A DNA stretch of 64,000 bases, from NCBI GenBank assembly GCA_018402545.1, contig JAGYIL010000003.1:248001-312000 (forward strand), read 5' to 3'. This document shows, one piece after another, positions 8,629 to 18,554 of this stretch. The notes under the pieces are model-generated. The model saw only the letters and a list, made by a program, of their open reading frames with translations. It was not told the DNA's origin and ran no database searches. The stretch is from Saccharospirillum sp. GTDB lineage: Bacteria; Pseudomonadota; Gammaproteobacteria; Pseudomonadales; Natronospirillaceae. Within the stretch, counting starts at the first letter, position 1; every line of letters starts with the position of its first letter. The position numbers were made by a program, and so were the translations under genes.

Positions 8629-10470
8629 ATGCTGAACAAATACCCCCTGTGGAAATACGCCATTATCCTGTCGGTACTGGCGCTAGGCGTACTCTACAGC
8701 CTGCCCAACCTGTTTCCGGCCGACCCGGCCATCCAGATTCAGGGCGCCGAAGCCGGCGTGCAAATGAATGACACCACCGTACAACGCACCGAAAGCCTGC
8801 TCGATGACGCCAATATCGATCACTTTGGCGCTGAAATTAATGGTCAGTCGCTGCTGATTCGCCTGAACAGCAACGAAGACCAGTTAGCCGCCAAGGCCGC
8901 CATTCAACGTGGCCTGGGTGGCAACTACATTGTGGCTCTCAACCTGGCACCCACGACGCCCAACTGGCTGCTTGCCATCGGCGCTCAGCCCATGTCGCTG
9001 GGCCTCGACCTCTCCGGCGGTGTGCATTTCCTGCTGGAAGTGGATATGGAGCGCTTCCTGGAAAGCCGGCTCGCCAGCTACGCTGCCAACATTCGCACCA
9101 CCTTCCGCGATGAAAACATCCGCTACCGCGGCGTCGATGTGCTCGATGACGGCTCCATTCAGGTGTTGCTGGCCGATGAGGATTTCAGAAGCGAAGCCGA
9201 CACCTGGCTGCGCCGCAACCTGCCTGAATTCCAGCGTTCGGACATCGAATCACGTGGGCTGCCCGGCCTGATCCTGACACTGACTGACGAACGCATCGCT
9301 GAACTGGAGGACTATGCCGTCAGCCAAAACCAGACCACCCTGAATAACCGGGTGAACGAACTGGGTGTGGCCGAACCTCTGGTTCAGCGCCAGGGCCGTA
9401 ACCGCATTGTGGTGGAACTGCCCGGCGTTCAGGACACCGCCCAGGCCAAGAACATCATCGGCAAGGCCGCCAACCTTGAATTCCGCCTTGAGTCACGCGA
9501 TGGCCAGGGTGAGGTGTATCCGTTCCGCGACAGCAACCGCACCGCCATGCTGGAGACCGATGTCATCGTTACTGGCGATAACGTAACCGATGCCCGCACC
9601 TCCTATGATGAAAACGGCTTGCCCCAGGTCTCGGTGAACCTCGATGGCGACGGCGGCTCGCGTATGGGTCAGACAACCCGTCGCTCCATCGGCGTGCCCA
9701 TGGGTGTGCTCTTTATCGAGCAGAAATCCATCCTCGAAGGTTACGAAGAAGTCGACGGTGAGCCGGTGCCGATTTACGACTCGGTCGAAGAGCGTGAAAT
9801 CATCTCCCTGGCCACCATTCGCGGTGCTTTTTCCAACAGCTTTGTGATTACCGGGCTCGATAACGCCCAGGAAGCCTCAGACCTGGCCCTGCTGTTACGA
9901 GCAGGCGCACTGGCCGCTCCCATGCAGTTTGTGGAAGAACGGACGGTTGGCCCAAGCCTCGGTGCCGAGAACATTCGCATGGGCACCCAGTCGGTCATCA
10001 TCGGCTTTGCGCTGGTGATTCTGTTCATGCTCGGCTTCTACAAGGTGTTTGGCATTTTCGCGGCTGTCGCACTGAGTGCCAACCTGGTGCTGATTGTTGC
10101 AGTCATGTCGATGATGAGTGCAACCCTGACGCTGCCCGGTATTGCTGGCATCGTACTGACAGTCGGTATGGCGGTGGATGCAAACGTGCTGATTTTCAGC
10201 CGAATACGTGAAGAAATTGCCGACGGGCGCTCCCCGCAGGCAGCAATAGACGGCGGCTACAAAAGTGCTTTCTCGACCATTTTCGATGCCAACCTGACCA
10301 CCCTGATTGTGGCGGTCATTTTGTTTGCCATCGGCACGGGTCCGGTTAAGGGCTTTGCGATCACGCTCTCGGTCGGCATCGTTACCTCCATGTTCACTGC
10401 CATCATGCTGACGCGTGCTCTGGCCAACCTGACCTTTGGTGGTCGGGTGGTGAAGAAGCTGCCCATTTAA
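8629..10470 (+). CDS. secD: Protein translocase subunit SecD
   Basis: 613 residues, matching the E. coli protein. An N-terminal helix (YAIILSVLALGVLYSLPNLF) is followed by the large periplasmic region, including the start of the P1 base LGLDLSGGVHFLLEVDM, then five C-terminal helices from about residue 450. The transmembrane motif GIVLTVGMAVDANVLIFSRI contains the aspartate used in the RND-type proton path. With SecF it drives the late stage of protein export using the proton motive force. secF follows after 10 bases. Confidence 0.97.
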   Translation: MLNKYPLWKYAIILSVLALGVLYSLPNLFPADPAIQIQGAEAGVQMNDTTVQRTESLLDDANIDHFGAEINGQSLLIRLNSNEDQLAAKAAIQRGLGGNYIVALNLAPTTPNWLLAIGAQPMSLGLDLSGGVHFLLEVDMERFLESRLASYAANIRTTFRDENIRYRGVDVLDDGSIQVLLADEDFRSEADTWLRRNLPEFQRSDIESRGLPGLILTLTDERIAELEDYAVSQNQTTLNNRVNELGVAEPLVQRQGRNRIVVELPGVQDTAQAKNIIGKAANLEFRLESRDGQGEVYPFRDSNRTAMLETDVIVTGDNVTDARTSYDENGLPQVSVNLDGDGGSRMGQTTRRSIGVPMGVLFIEQKSILEGYEEVDGEPVPIYDSVEEREIISLATIRGAFSNSFVITGLDNAQEASDLALLLRAGALAAPMQFVEERTVGPSLGAENIRMGTQSVIIGFALVILFMLGFYKVFGIFAAVALSANLVLIVAVMSMMSATLTLPGIAGIVLTVGMAVDANVLIFSRIREEIADGRSPQAAIDGGYKSAFSTIFDANLTTLIVAVILFAIGTGPVKGFAITLSVGIVTSMFTAIMLTRALANLTFGGRVVKKLPI

Positions 10471-10480
10471 GGAGCCCGTT

Positions 10481-11458
10481 ATGTCTGATTTGAAAGTGCT
10501 TAATTTTATGGGCTACCGCAAGACACTGGCGGTTGCTTCACTGGTGCTGTTATTTGTTTCGCTGGGCTCACTGGCGGTTCGGGGCCTGAATTTCGGTCTC
10601 GACTTTACCGGCGGTGCCCAGATCGAAGTCGGTTATGAGGAACCTGCGGATGTTGAAGTTATCCGCAACACCCTGAACGGCGCCGGTTACCGTGATGTTG
10701 TGGTGCAGTATTTCGGCAACAATACCGATGTGCTGATCCGCATGCAGGAAGACAACAACCCGCGCCTGGGCGACGAAGTGCTCGCACTGCTGTCGGAAAC
10801 CCGCAACGACGTAGAACTGCGCCGTAACGAGTTTGTCGGCCCCCAGGTGGGTGAAGAACTGCGTGAAAACGGCGGCATTGGCATGCTGGTGGCGCTTGGC
10901 GTGGTGATGGTTTACATCGCGCTGCGCTTCCAGTTCAAGTTTGCTGTCGGCGCTGTGGCAGCCCTGATTCACGACGTTGTGATTGTGCTCGGCTTCTTCT
11001 CCATCACCCAGATGGCGTTCGACCTGACGGTACTGGCGGCGATTCTTGCGGTCATCGGTTATTCCCTGAACGACACCATTGTTGTGGCTGACCGCATTCG
11101 GGAAAACTTCCGCATGGTGCGGCGTGATGAAACCGACTACCTGATCAACCTGTCGCTGACCCAGACCCTGGCCCGTACCCTGATCACCTCATTAACAACC
11201 CTGCTGGTTCTGATTGCACTGGGTATTTTTGGTGGTGAACTGATTTTCGGCTTCGCCATAGCCTTGTCGGTGGGTGTGCTGGTGGGTACCTATTCGTCAG
11301 TTTATGTGTCGGCCAACGTGTTGATGGCGCTGGACCTGACCAAGCAGGACCTGATGCCACCGGAAAAATCGGACGACCCGGAAGAGGAAGACATTCCTGC
11401 CTGGCTGACCGATGTCGACGATAATGATGAAAAAGAAGACAGCAAAGAAAAAACCTGA
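10481..11458 (+). CDS. secF: Protein translocase subunit SecF
   Basis: 325 residues with six predicted helices. The first periplasmic motif FGLDFTGGAQIEVGYEE and the C-terminal membrane motif VIGYSLNDTIVVADRIREN are diagnostic of SecF. The tail is very acidic (PEEEDIPAWLTDVDDNDEKE), longer and more charged than in E. coli. It forms the SecDF complex with the preceding gene and is followed at once by a terminator, so yajC-secD-secF is the end of this transcription unit. Confidence 0.97.
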   Translation: MSDLKVLNFMGYRKTLAVASLVLLFVSLGSLAVRGLNFGLDFTGGAQIEVGYEEPADVEVIRNTLNGAGYRDVVVQYFGNNTDVLIRMQEDNNPRLGDEVLALLSETRNDVELRRNEFVGPQVGEELRENGGIGMLVALGVVMVYIALRFQFKFAVGAVAALIHDVVIVLGFFSITQMAFDLTVLAAILAVIGYSLNDTIVVADRIRENFRMVRRDETDYLINLSLTQTLARTLITSLTTLLVLIALGIFGGELIFGFAIALSVGVLVGTYSSVYVSANVLMALDLTKQDLMPPEKSDDPEEEDIPAWLTDVDDNDEKEDSKEKT

Positions 11459-11466
11459 GGTCTTCT

Positions 11467-11493
11467 GCGCCCTCCTTTCGGGAGGGCGCTTTC
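11467..11493 (+). terminator. Intrinsic terminator after secF
   Basis: GCGCCCTCC pairs with GGAGGGCGC around a 5-nt loop, followed by a short TTT. It begins about 9 bases after the secF stop. Confidence 0.75.
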
Positions 11494-11599
11494 ACCGCAC
11501 CAACTCGATTTTCCCCACCGGTTTCGGTAAGGTTCCCAGTCTTATCGTTTTCTCCTATAACCACCGATAACGGCCACCCAAAGGCGACTGAAGACACCC

Positions 11600-12613
11600 A
11601 TGAGCAAGACGCGCGTACTGACCGGCATTACCACCACAGGCATTCCGCACCTGGGCAACTACGCGGGCGCCATTCGCCCCGCCATTGAAGCCAGCCGCGA
11701 TGCCAACACCGAATCCTTCCTGTTTCTGGCGGATTACCACGCTCTGATCAAGTGCCAGGAGCCCGAGCGGGTGAGAGAATCCGTGCGGGCCATTGCAGCC
11801 ACCTGGCTTGCCTGTGGCCTGGACCCGGACCGGGTGACCTTCTACCGCCAGACCGATGTACCCGAAGTGACCGAGCTGACCTGGGTGCTGACCACCGTCA
11901 CCGCCAAGGGCCTGATGAACCGGGCGCACGCCTACAAGGCGGCCGTGCAGGACAACATCAACGACGACAACGCCGACCCGGACCGGGGCATCACCATGGG
12001 GCTGTTCAGCTACCCCATTCTGATGGCGGCCGATATTTTGATGTTCAATGGCGAGAAGATCCCCGTCGGCAAAGACCAGACCCAGCACATCGAAATGGCC
12101 CGCGACATCGCCCAGCGCTTTAACTACCTCTACGGCGACACCTTTTCATTGCCGGAAGCGGTCATTGAAGAATCCGGCATGATTCTGCCAGGCCTCGACG
12201 GCCGCAAGATGTCCAAGAGCTACAACAACACCATTCCGTTGTTTGAAGGCGAAAGAAAGTTCCGCAAACTGATCAACAAGATCAAGACCAACCTGCTGGA
12301 ACCGGGCGAACCCAAAGACCCGAACGATTCGGCCCTGTTCGATATCTATTCTGCCTTTGCTTCGCCAGACCAGGTCGCCGACATGCGTACCCAGTATGCC
12401 AACGGCATTGCCTGGGGTGAGATGAAAAAAGTGCTGTTTGAAATGCTTAACGAAGAGCTCAAAGACAAGCGCGATACCTACAACCAGTTGATGGACGACC
12501 CGGCTCAACTGGATGCCATACTGGCACGGGGTGCGGAAAAAGCGCGTGACTATTCAGCCCCCCTGATGGCTGACGTGCGCAAGAAAGTGGGCATTGGCCC
12601 CATCGCGGGTTGA
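11600..12613 (+). CDS. trpS: Tryptophanyl-tRNA synthetase
   Basis: 337-residue class Ic synthetase that charges tRNA-Trp. The HIGH-like signature is [12 protein letters not shown] near residue 16, the KMSKS loop is [10 protein letters not shown] near residue 202, and [20 protein letters not shown] is the family's tryptophan/ATP-site region. It starts with ATG after about 140 bases from secF, beyond that gene's terminator, so it has its own promoter. No tryptophan genes or leader peptide are nearby. Confidence 0.96.
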   Translation: MSKTRVLTGITTTGIPHLGNYAGAIRPAIEASRDANTESFLFLADYHALIKCQEPERVRESVRAIAATWLACGLDPDRVTFYRQTDVPEVTELTWVLTTVTAKGLMNRAHAYKAAVQDNINDDNADPDRGITMGLFSYPILMAADILMFNGEKIPVGKDQTQHIEMARDIAQRFNYLYGDTFSLPEAVIEESGMILPGLDGRKMSKSYNNTIPLFEGERKFRKLINKIKTNLLEPGEPKDPNDSALFDIYSAFASPDQVADMRTQYANGIAWGEMKKVLFEMLNEELKDKRDTYNQLMDDPAQLDAILARGAEKARDYSAPLMADVRKKVGIGPIAG

Positions 12614-12686
12614 TGGCCCGGTGCCTGGCAAGGCTAGTCCTGGCAATAGTGGCAGGGCCAAACCGGGCATCACATCCCCACTATCT

Positions 12687-13214
12687 CTACAACGCCAGGC
12701 TCCTGGATTCCCCCGCATACACGGGTAAGGCTGACTTGCCCGTGTGATCACGCTGAGCCACGTGGCCGATGATGGCCTTTACCTCGCTGACCTCTGCGGG
12801 GGCCACATCGATCATCAACAGGGTGCGGCCACATTCAATATCGTCGTGAAAGCCCGCCAGATGATGGTTTTCCTGGTTCAACCCGATCAGGCAGCCCGCC
12901 CAGCCCAGCAACAGACCAAACAACAGCACCAGTGCCAACTGGCCACTCATGTCGGCCGGTGCCAGCCCCAGGCTGCTGGTAAATATCAGCGTTAGCAGGC
13001 CAAGCACCAGACCCAGCACAAGCCCCTGGCTACCGCGGTGCAGAATGTCCTGCCGGGCCAGATAGGAAGCGCTCTTCAACTGATGCACAGACAGGCCTAC
13101 TTCGTCCTGGCTGAGTACCTGAACATAGGTGTGGTGTAATGGGTAGTGGGCCAATTCCGTGGCAATGTGTTCGGCGTGCTCGATGTCATCCGTGAGGTAA
13201 TAGAGACGTTTCAT
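12687..13214 (-). CDS. Unknown membrane protein with two hydrophobic segments
   Basis: 175 residues. The soluble N-terminal part begins MKRLYYLTDDIEHAEHIATE. A central hairpin of two membrane helices follows (GLVLGLVLGLLTLIF near residue 84, ALVLLFGLLLGWAGCLIG near 112), then a soluble C-terminal part with DDIECGRTLLMIDVAPAEV. The layout resembles small envelope proteins with a ferredoxin-like fold on each side of a glycine-rich helical hairpin, but no function is known to me. GGAGG upstream favours the ATG at 13214 over one four codons earlier. It is divergent from the glycosyltransferase. Confidence 0.75.
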   Translation of the reverse strand: MKRLYYLTDDIEHAEHIATELAHYPLHHTYVQVLSQDEVGLSVHQLKSASYLARQDILHRGSQGLVLGLVLGLLTLIFTSSLGLAPADMSGQLALVLLFGLLLGWAGCLIGLNQENHHLAGFHDDIECGRTLLMIDVAPAEVSEVKAIIGHVAQRDHTGKSALPVYAGESRSLAL

Positions 13215-13307
13215 AACGACCTCCATCCTTACGCGGAGCTGGACGTAAGGTTGTACCGCGTTTACCCTCGCGATTCCGTTTTTGTTGGTGAGCGTTTGTC
13301 ACAACAG

Positions 13308-14576
13308 ATGACCAGTACTTCAAGTAGTTTCTCAAGTAAGACCGCCCTGCTCATTGCCAAAAACTGGCCAGAGCCCGCGTCAACCGCGGCCGGACGCCGC
13401 ACTCTGGACGTTCTGGATTTGTGCCGGGAAGCCGGTTACCAGGTGCACATTGCCAGCCCGGCCGAGCCTTCCCCGTTTCAACAGAGCCTCTCGGAACTCG
13501 GGTACCAGGCACACCCTATCGCCGTCAACGACAGCAATTTCGATACCTGGGTAGCCTCGCTAGACCCCCAACTGGTGATCTACGACCGTTTTGTGATGGA
13601 AGAACAATTTGGCTGGCGGGTGCGGCAACACTGCCCCAACGCCGCCACCCTGCTCGATACCAGCGACTTTCACACCCTGCGCGAGGCCCGACAGCAGGCC
13701 GTACGCCAGCACAACCGTGAGAACACCCAGCCTCCCTACCCGCCACTCGACCTGTATACCGCCACAGCAGAGCGTGAACTGGCTGCCATGGCCCGCTGTG
13801 ACCGGGTATTGATGATCTCCGAGGTTGAAATAGAGCTTCTGCAGTCGGTGTTTGCTCTTCCTGCGGAGCGCCTGTTGTACCTTCCATTTCTGATTTCCGA
13901 GTTGCCTGACGCCGGTGAATGGCGCGGCTACGTGGACCGCCAGCACCTGATGATGATCGGCGGGTTTAAGCACGCCCCCAACAAAGACGCTGCGCTCTGG
14001 TTCAAGCAGGCCATTTGGCCACTCGTCAGACGCCAGTTGCCCGATGTTGAATGCCATGTCTATGGCGCCTACGCCGACCACACCGTGCAGCAGTGGCATG
14101 CCCCCAAACAAGGGTTCGTCATCAAAGGCCGGTGCGACGACGCCTTGAAGACGCTATCGACCTACCGCCTGAACGTCGCCCCACTGCGCTTTGGTGCCGG
14201 CCAGAAAGGCAAAATTCTGGAAGGCTGGTTAACCGGTACCCCCACCGTCACCACCCCCACCGGGGCCGAATCGATGGCCGCAGATGATGCGTTCGGCTAC
14301 CCGCTCAGCGATAACCCCGAACGCATCGCCGACACCCTGGTTCAGTTGTATCGCAATGCAGATAACTGGAAATCGGTACAAAGCTGTGGGTTACAGGCAC
14401 TAGAAAACGGCTTTCTGAGAGACGACCACGCCCCAGGGTTTATCGAGGCATTGCACCACCTGCAAAACAACCTCACCGGTATACGCCATCGCAACCTCTG
14501 GGGGCGCATACTCTGGCAATCGCAACACCGGGCAACCGAGTATATGAGCCGTTGGATTGAGGCTAAAAACCGCTGA
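13308..14576 (+). CDS. Glycosyltransferase (GT-B fold, group 1 like)
   Basis: 422 residues with the two-domain GT-B layout. An N-terminal half begins with KTALLIAKNWPEPASTAAG, and a C-terminal half carries LMMIGGFKHAPNKDAALWF and the donor-binding region PLRFGAGQKGKILEGWLTG followed by PTVTTPTGAESM. The glutamate in that region is the conserved nucleotide-sugar contact of GT4-type enzymes. The open frame runs 54 codons further upstream into the divergent gene; the ATG at 13308 is preferred because residues upstream look non-coding. It stands alone with no other polysaccharide genes, so its acceptor is unknown. Confidence 0.82.
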   Translation: MTSTSSSFSSKTALLIAKNWPEPASTAAGRRTLDVLDLCREAGYQVHIASPAEPSPFQQSLSELGYQAHPIAVNDSNFDTWVASLDPQLVIYDRFVMEEQFGWRVRQHCPNAATLLDTSDFHTLREARQQAVRQHNRENTQPPYPPLDLYTATAERELAAMARCDRVLMISEVEIELLQSVFALPAERLLYLPFLISELPDAGEWRGYVDRQHLMMIGGFKHAPNKDAALWFKQAIWPLVRRQLPDVECHVYGAYADHTVQQWHAPKQGFVIKGRCDDALKTLSTYRLNVAPLRFGAGQKGKILEGWLTGTPTVTTPTGAESMAADDAFGYPLSDNPERIADTLVQLYRNADNWKSVQSCGLQALENGFLRDDHAPGFIEALHHLQNNLTGIRHRNLWGRILWQSQHRATEYMSRWIEAKNR

Positions 14577-14723
14577 TTTTCAACGGGCGACTCTGCCAGT
14601 TTACTCTTACCTGCCGTTAAAAACCCAATCACAGATTCGGCGAAACCCTTTCGAGACCAGGGTCACACCTCGAATACTGGTATTTGTTACACTGGCGTCA
14701 CGTCGTAAAAAGGATTTTTATTA

Positions 14724-15683
14724 ATGAAGCCTGCTATCCCAGCACTATTGCCAGCACTGATCACCTTCCCCTTACTGGCCTCCTGCCAGCAAACAGACTA
14801 TCCACCCGAGGTTGAAGATCTAATAGAAAAGACGCTCGACAATATGGTCTATGTGGAAGGCGGCAGCTTTATGATGGGAGACATTGGCTATGAAATCCCG
14901 GAAGACGAGCCCGGCGGCACCTGGGTAACCATGGAGGATGGCCGTGAAAGCTATCGAAAGCCCTTTGGATGCTCGGCCAGCTGCTACCCTGTGCATAAGG
15001 TGACATTGACCGGGTATTACATTAATAAGTTTGAAACGACCTATGGCGAATATGATGTTTATACAGAGGCGAATGGACTGCCGTTAGTTCATGAAGAAAG
15101 ACGAGGGAGATCTCCAGCGATTCAGCCCGAGAAACCCGTTTATATTGGTGTCGACTGGTACAGCGCACAAAACTACTGCCAATGGCTAGGCGAGTTAACA
15201 GGCCTGGAAATAGATCTTCCAACAGAGGCTCAATGGGAATATGCAGCGAGAAGCCGCGGGCAGGCTGTGAAATTTGCAACTGATAACGGAGAAATGGAGC
15301 CTGGGCGCAACTATCGAGCACATGGCCTTGGAAGAACTTTTGATCCCGACCCACCTGGTACCCATCCACCCAACCCTCTTGGTCTCTATGACATGACCGG
15401 CAATGTCAATGAGTGGGTTCGAGACTGGTATCATATTCGATATTATGAGCAATCACCTGAGGTGGATCCGCAAGGGCCTGAATATGACAACCTTTATGCA
15501 ACCCGTAAAGTCGCACGCGGATTTGGACTTTCCAACTCTGACTGGGACGCTAATCTAGTATTCCGGCGCCTACCGCGGGATCCTGAGAATGATGGAGGCG
15601 GGGAAGGTTTTCGGTGTGCCATCTATAGTGCATCTAAATTACCTAAACTTTCGGAGTTATCGGTTGAACGGATTGACCGTTAA
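14724..15683 (+). CDS. SUMF1/FGE-sulfatase-domain lipoprotein
   Basis: 319 residues. A lipoprotein signal ends in FPLLASC (Cys21), so the protein should be anchored in the envelope. The rest is a formylglycine-generating-enzyme-like fold: MVYVEGGSFMMGDIG near residue 45, ETTYGEYDVYTEANGLP, DLPTEAQWEYAARSRG near 170, and GLYDMTGNVNEWVRDWYH near 220, ending GEGFRCAIY. Members often bind ligands or glycine-rich partners rather than modify sulfatases. Its 3' end overlaps the convergent 965-residue gene by 27 bases. The base composition is visibly lower in GC than its left neighbours, consistent with acquisition. An immunity or accessory role to the neighbouring T6SS cargo is inferred. Confidence 0.85.
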   Translation: MKPAIPALLPALITFPLLASCQQTDYPPEVEDLIEKTLDNMVYVEGGSFMMGDIGYEIPEDEPGGTWVTMEDGRESYRKPFGCSASCYPVHKVTLTGYYINKFETTYGEYDVYTEANGLPLVHEERRGRSPAIQPEKPVYIGVDWYSAQNYCQWLGELTGLEIDLPTEAQWEYAARSRGQAVKFATDNGEMEPGRNYRAHGLGRTFDPDPPGTHPPNPLGLYDMTGNVNEWVRDWYHIRYYEQSPEVDPQGPEYDNLYATRKVARGFGLSNSDWDANLVFRRLPRDPENDGGGEGFRCAIYSASKLPKLSELSVERIDR

Positions 15684-18554
15684 ATCATCAAGGGAGCAGG
15701 TACATTGACTGATATCCGGTAAAGCATCCCACCAGCTAGCCAAGCCTTCAAGATCTTCTCGATCGCTCATGTATCTCATGAGTTCTTGTTGCGCGTCTGA
15801 AGCATCCTGGCATCGTTGGCTTAGGCTACGGCCACTCCTCGATTCGCCCTGCATGTGCTCCAGTACTTCAAGGTATTCGCCTTTTGTTTCAACACCTTGT
15901 CTCAGCAAGTGCAACACAGCGCGCTCGCGAGGCTGGTCTATATCGATGCCGACTCCAAAACTCCAATCTCGCCAGATGTGCCTGGGCTCATTGATCAGGC
16001 GATAAAGGATTCTGCCCTTTACCTCTGGTGGAGCGTATTTGAGCTCAGTCGGATATTGACTAATGTATTGAATTAGCGAGTGCAATGACTCAGAGCTTTC
16101 TTCATAGGAATAGAAATCATCACCAATTGATTGAATACGATCCAATAGTTCAACAGCACTTTGCGCAATCTCCGCACCCGCTCGTAGCTGCAGGCCAGGA
16201 AACCAGTACCCCGTACTGATCAACTCATAAGACCAAGCCACAAAGCGGTCATACACGCCATCTTCAAACATATCCACCCAGTTGAAATCCTGACTCAGTA
16301 GTTGATTGTGAACCAGGCTAATAAAGTTCCAGACTTGCTTCGCATCCACAGTGAATTCGACTTTGCCACCGACGCCTAGACCCAAGCAGAGTGAGGCTTC
16401 CATTTTGACCACAAATCGAAGTAGCGTATCATCAAATCCCACTTTGAATTTCCCGTTTAAAGCCAGACCAGCATGCCCGCTGACCAAATACCCTACCGTC
16501 CCCAGCGCCAGGAAGTCCTGACTTTCATTCTGTTGTGTCGACTCACTCTGCTGAGGTTGCTTCCAGTCCAATTCTGCCGCTAGGCCCGCATCAATTTTAG
16601 CGCCGATAAAAGCTTCTGCCTGAGCGCCGCCAACTGAAGTAGACGCTTGCGAACGGTTACCTTGCACATCGTCTTTATTCGCCAGAGTGAGCTCACCGCC
16701 ACTTACATCGACCGAAACTTCAGCAGCCAGACTCAAATTGACTCCGGCAAAGCCACTGACCTGACCTTCAAATTTGGCCCGCATATGACCCAGGTCCAGC
16801 TTTCGGTCCACCGTCTCTACCGTCTCGTCCACTGCTTCCAGGACAACAAACTCTACCCGCCGATTCATACGCTCCTGTGTTTCAACGTTAATAACGGGCT
16901 CCAACTCGCCTCTGGGTATCAGATAGGTCATCGCAAAGGCCTGATCCGTCAGCTGTGGTAGCAAGTGAGTACCTAGCAAGGCAAAGCGATTTTCACACCC
17001 TTCAAAGTAGCGTTGAATCAGATCATAAGGCGGGTCACTTTCCTGGCCGCTGGAATGTTCGATCATGTATTGGCGTTCAGTCTCGCCCCAATAGCCTAGC
17101 TCAAACATCCTGACCCAGGAGGTAGGGTTGCGGGTCAGCAGTCCGTAGGCGACCTGCGCCCGGCGAAGGCTCAATGCCTGGTTGTAGTCATTTTCACCCA
17201 CCAAGTCGGTATGGCCGAGAATCATGAGTTTGTATCGATCGTCCAGTGTTCTTTTCAGTAGCCCCCAGTGCCCAAAAGCTGACACCAGTTCACCGACTTG
17301 ATACACCCGCATGAACTCGGAATTAGTATCAAAATGCACGTTGTCTGGCAGGCAGCGTTCGAATACAGCCCAACGGTGTGAGCGTGTTTTTACCCTGACT
17401 CTGGGCCCAACGGGCAGCCCTTCTTCATGAGGGTAATAAACCGAGCCTTCCAATCGTGCTTCCGCCAGGGAAAATTCGAATTCGGCTTTGGCTTCTCCGG
17501 CAAGAACGCCTTTCAAGGGATCAAAGTTAGCGCTTAATGTAACCCCTTTGGAATATCGCATCAGGTTGGCTTCCGCACTGGCGGTCCACCTGGCAGGTGG
17601 CAAGGGCTTTTCGGCTACAATGTCAGCCAGTCGCTGGCGAGCAGCGATTTTATCGTCACCACTAACTGCGTCATAATTCACGCCGTTTATCGGGCTGTCA
17701 TCTTGCCATATCTGCTGGCAAAGCACTTTTGCACGACCAAATAGTTCATGCGAAAAGGGACCTTCTTCCAAATATTTCACTGCTCGTTCATGCTGGCTTT
17801 GATACTGCTGTGTTTGCCAATTCAAGGTTTTGTTCCATTCAGCAATCACGCCATCCAGCGCTTCCAACTCGTCGTTCAGTAAGCTGGCAATGGCCGGGCT
17901 GACGGCGTTGGCCAGAACGCGTGTGGGAACCTGCCCTGTTTCATCGACCAGCTTCCATTCGGCTTTAATGCTTGCGCTGGTTTCGGTAAACGCTCTCTTG
18001 AACTTCGATGCATCGATATTACCGTCGGCATCACGAAAAGATTTAAAGGCGTTTTCAGCATCGGGTTCTTCCACCAGCCGGAAGAACCTGCTCCTGTCTG
18101 CGGCATCCAGAATATTACCGGGCACAAACCGTACCTGGCCTGCGGTTTCCATGGAATGCAGTTCATACCAGCTGTTAGCACCGGCGCCAGAGCCGTTGGA
18201 TAACGCCTCCAGCCTGTCCCTTAAAGCCGCCTTGGCCCCTCTGACAGCTATTTTGGCTCTGTTGATGCCTCGGCCATATTCTTGAGCGCGTTGCTTTTGT
18301 TGTTGAGCGTCGTTCAGAGCTTCGACCAACGCATCCAGTTCGGCGGTCTCTGTATCGATGATTTCGCAGTCACATTGATCCAATGCAACCAGCGCCTGAT
18401 GCTCGGGTGAAAACATCAGGGTTTTCAGCTTCGGTGCTTCGCACGCAATGTCTATTTCAACGGTACCGTTACCCGGCGTCAGCAAATAGGTGTGTACCGC
18501 TTTCGCCGTTGAACCGGCATCGGCACTGGTTGAACCCTGAGTGGTTAAGTCCAT
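15657..18554 (-). CDS. OmpA-domain protein encoded behind VgrG: candidate T6SS effector
   Basis: 965 residues without a signal peptide. Residues about 70-120 look coiled-coil (DAQQQKQRAQEYGRGINRAK). At about 400-575 there is an OmpA-like peptidoglycan-binding domain with HFDTNSEF, the core ILGHTDLVGENDYNQALSLR and the closing RMNRRVEFVVLE. Beyond it lie a beta/Gly-rich region and a conserved-looking segment around LCLGLGVGGKVEFTVDAKQ, then an alpha-helical tail to TCSLDDLTVNPFNR. The ATG overlaps the VgrG stop by 10 bases, so it is translationally coupled to a VgrG with a C-terminal extension, the usual position of a cognate cargo. I do not recognise a catalytic domain; the toxic activity, if any, is unknown. 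Confidence 0.8.
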   Translation of the reverse strand: MDLTTQGSTSADAGSTAKAVHTYLLTPGNGTVEIDIACEAPKLKTLMFSPEHQALVALDQCDCEIIDTETAELDALVEALNDAQQQKQRAQEYGRGINRAKIAVRGAKAALRDRLEALSNGSGAGANSWYELHSMETAGQVRFVPGNILDAADRSRFFRLVEEPDAENAFKSFRDADGNIDASKFKRAFTETSASIKAEWKLVDETGQVPTRVLANAVSPAIASLLNDELEALDGVIAEWNKTLNWQTQQYQSQHERAVKYLEEGPFSHELFGRAKVLCQQIWQDDSPINGVNYDAVSGDDKIAARQRLADIVAEKPLPPARWTASAEANLMRYSKGVTLSANFDPLKGVLAGEAKAEFEFSLAEARLEGSVYYPHEEGLPVGPRVRVKTRSHRWAVFERCLPDNVHFDTNSEFMRVYQVGELVSAFGHWGLLKRTLDDRYKLMILGHTDLVGENDYNQALSLRRAQVAYGLLTRNPTSWVRMFELGYWGETERQYMIEHSSGQESDPPYDLIQRYFEGCENRFALLGTHLLPQLTDQAFAMTYLIPRGELEPVINVETQERMNRRVEFVVLEAVDETVETVDRKLDLGHMRAKFEGQVSGFAGVNLSLAAEVSVDVSGGELTLANKDDVQGNRSQASTSVGGAQAEAFIGAKIDAGLAAELDWKQPQQSESTQQNESQDFLALGTVGYLVSGHAGLALNGKFKVGFDDTLLRFVVKMEASLCLGLGVGGKVEFTVDAKQVWNFISLVHNQLLSQDFNWVDMFEDGVYDRFVAWSYELISTGYWFPGLQLRAGAEIAQSAVELLDRIQSIGDDFYSYEESSESLHSLIQYISQYPTELKYAPPEVKGRILYRLINEPRHIWRDWSFGVGIDIDQPRERAVLHLLRQGVETKGEYLEVLEHMQGESRSGRSLSQRCQDASDAQQELMRYMSDREDLEGLASWWDALPDISQCTCSLDDLTVNPFNR

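Noticed and set aside
12719-12745. Hairpin ACACGGG..CCCGTGT near the end of the unknown membrane protein gene
   Set aside because: It lies within coding sequence, has no T-run and is probably chance pairing.
15657-18554. Reading the 965-residue protein as an outer-membrane OmpA porin
   Set aside because: There is no signal peptide or N-terminal barrel, the OmpA-like domain is internal, and the gene is coupled to vgrG.
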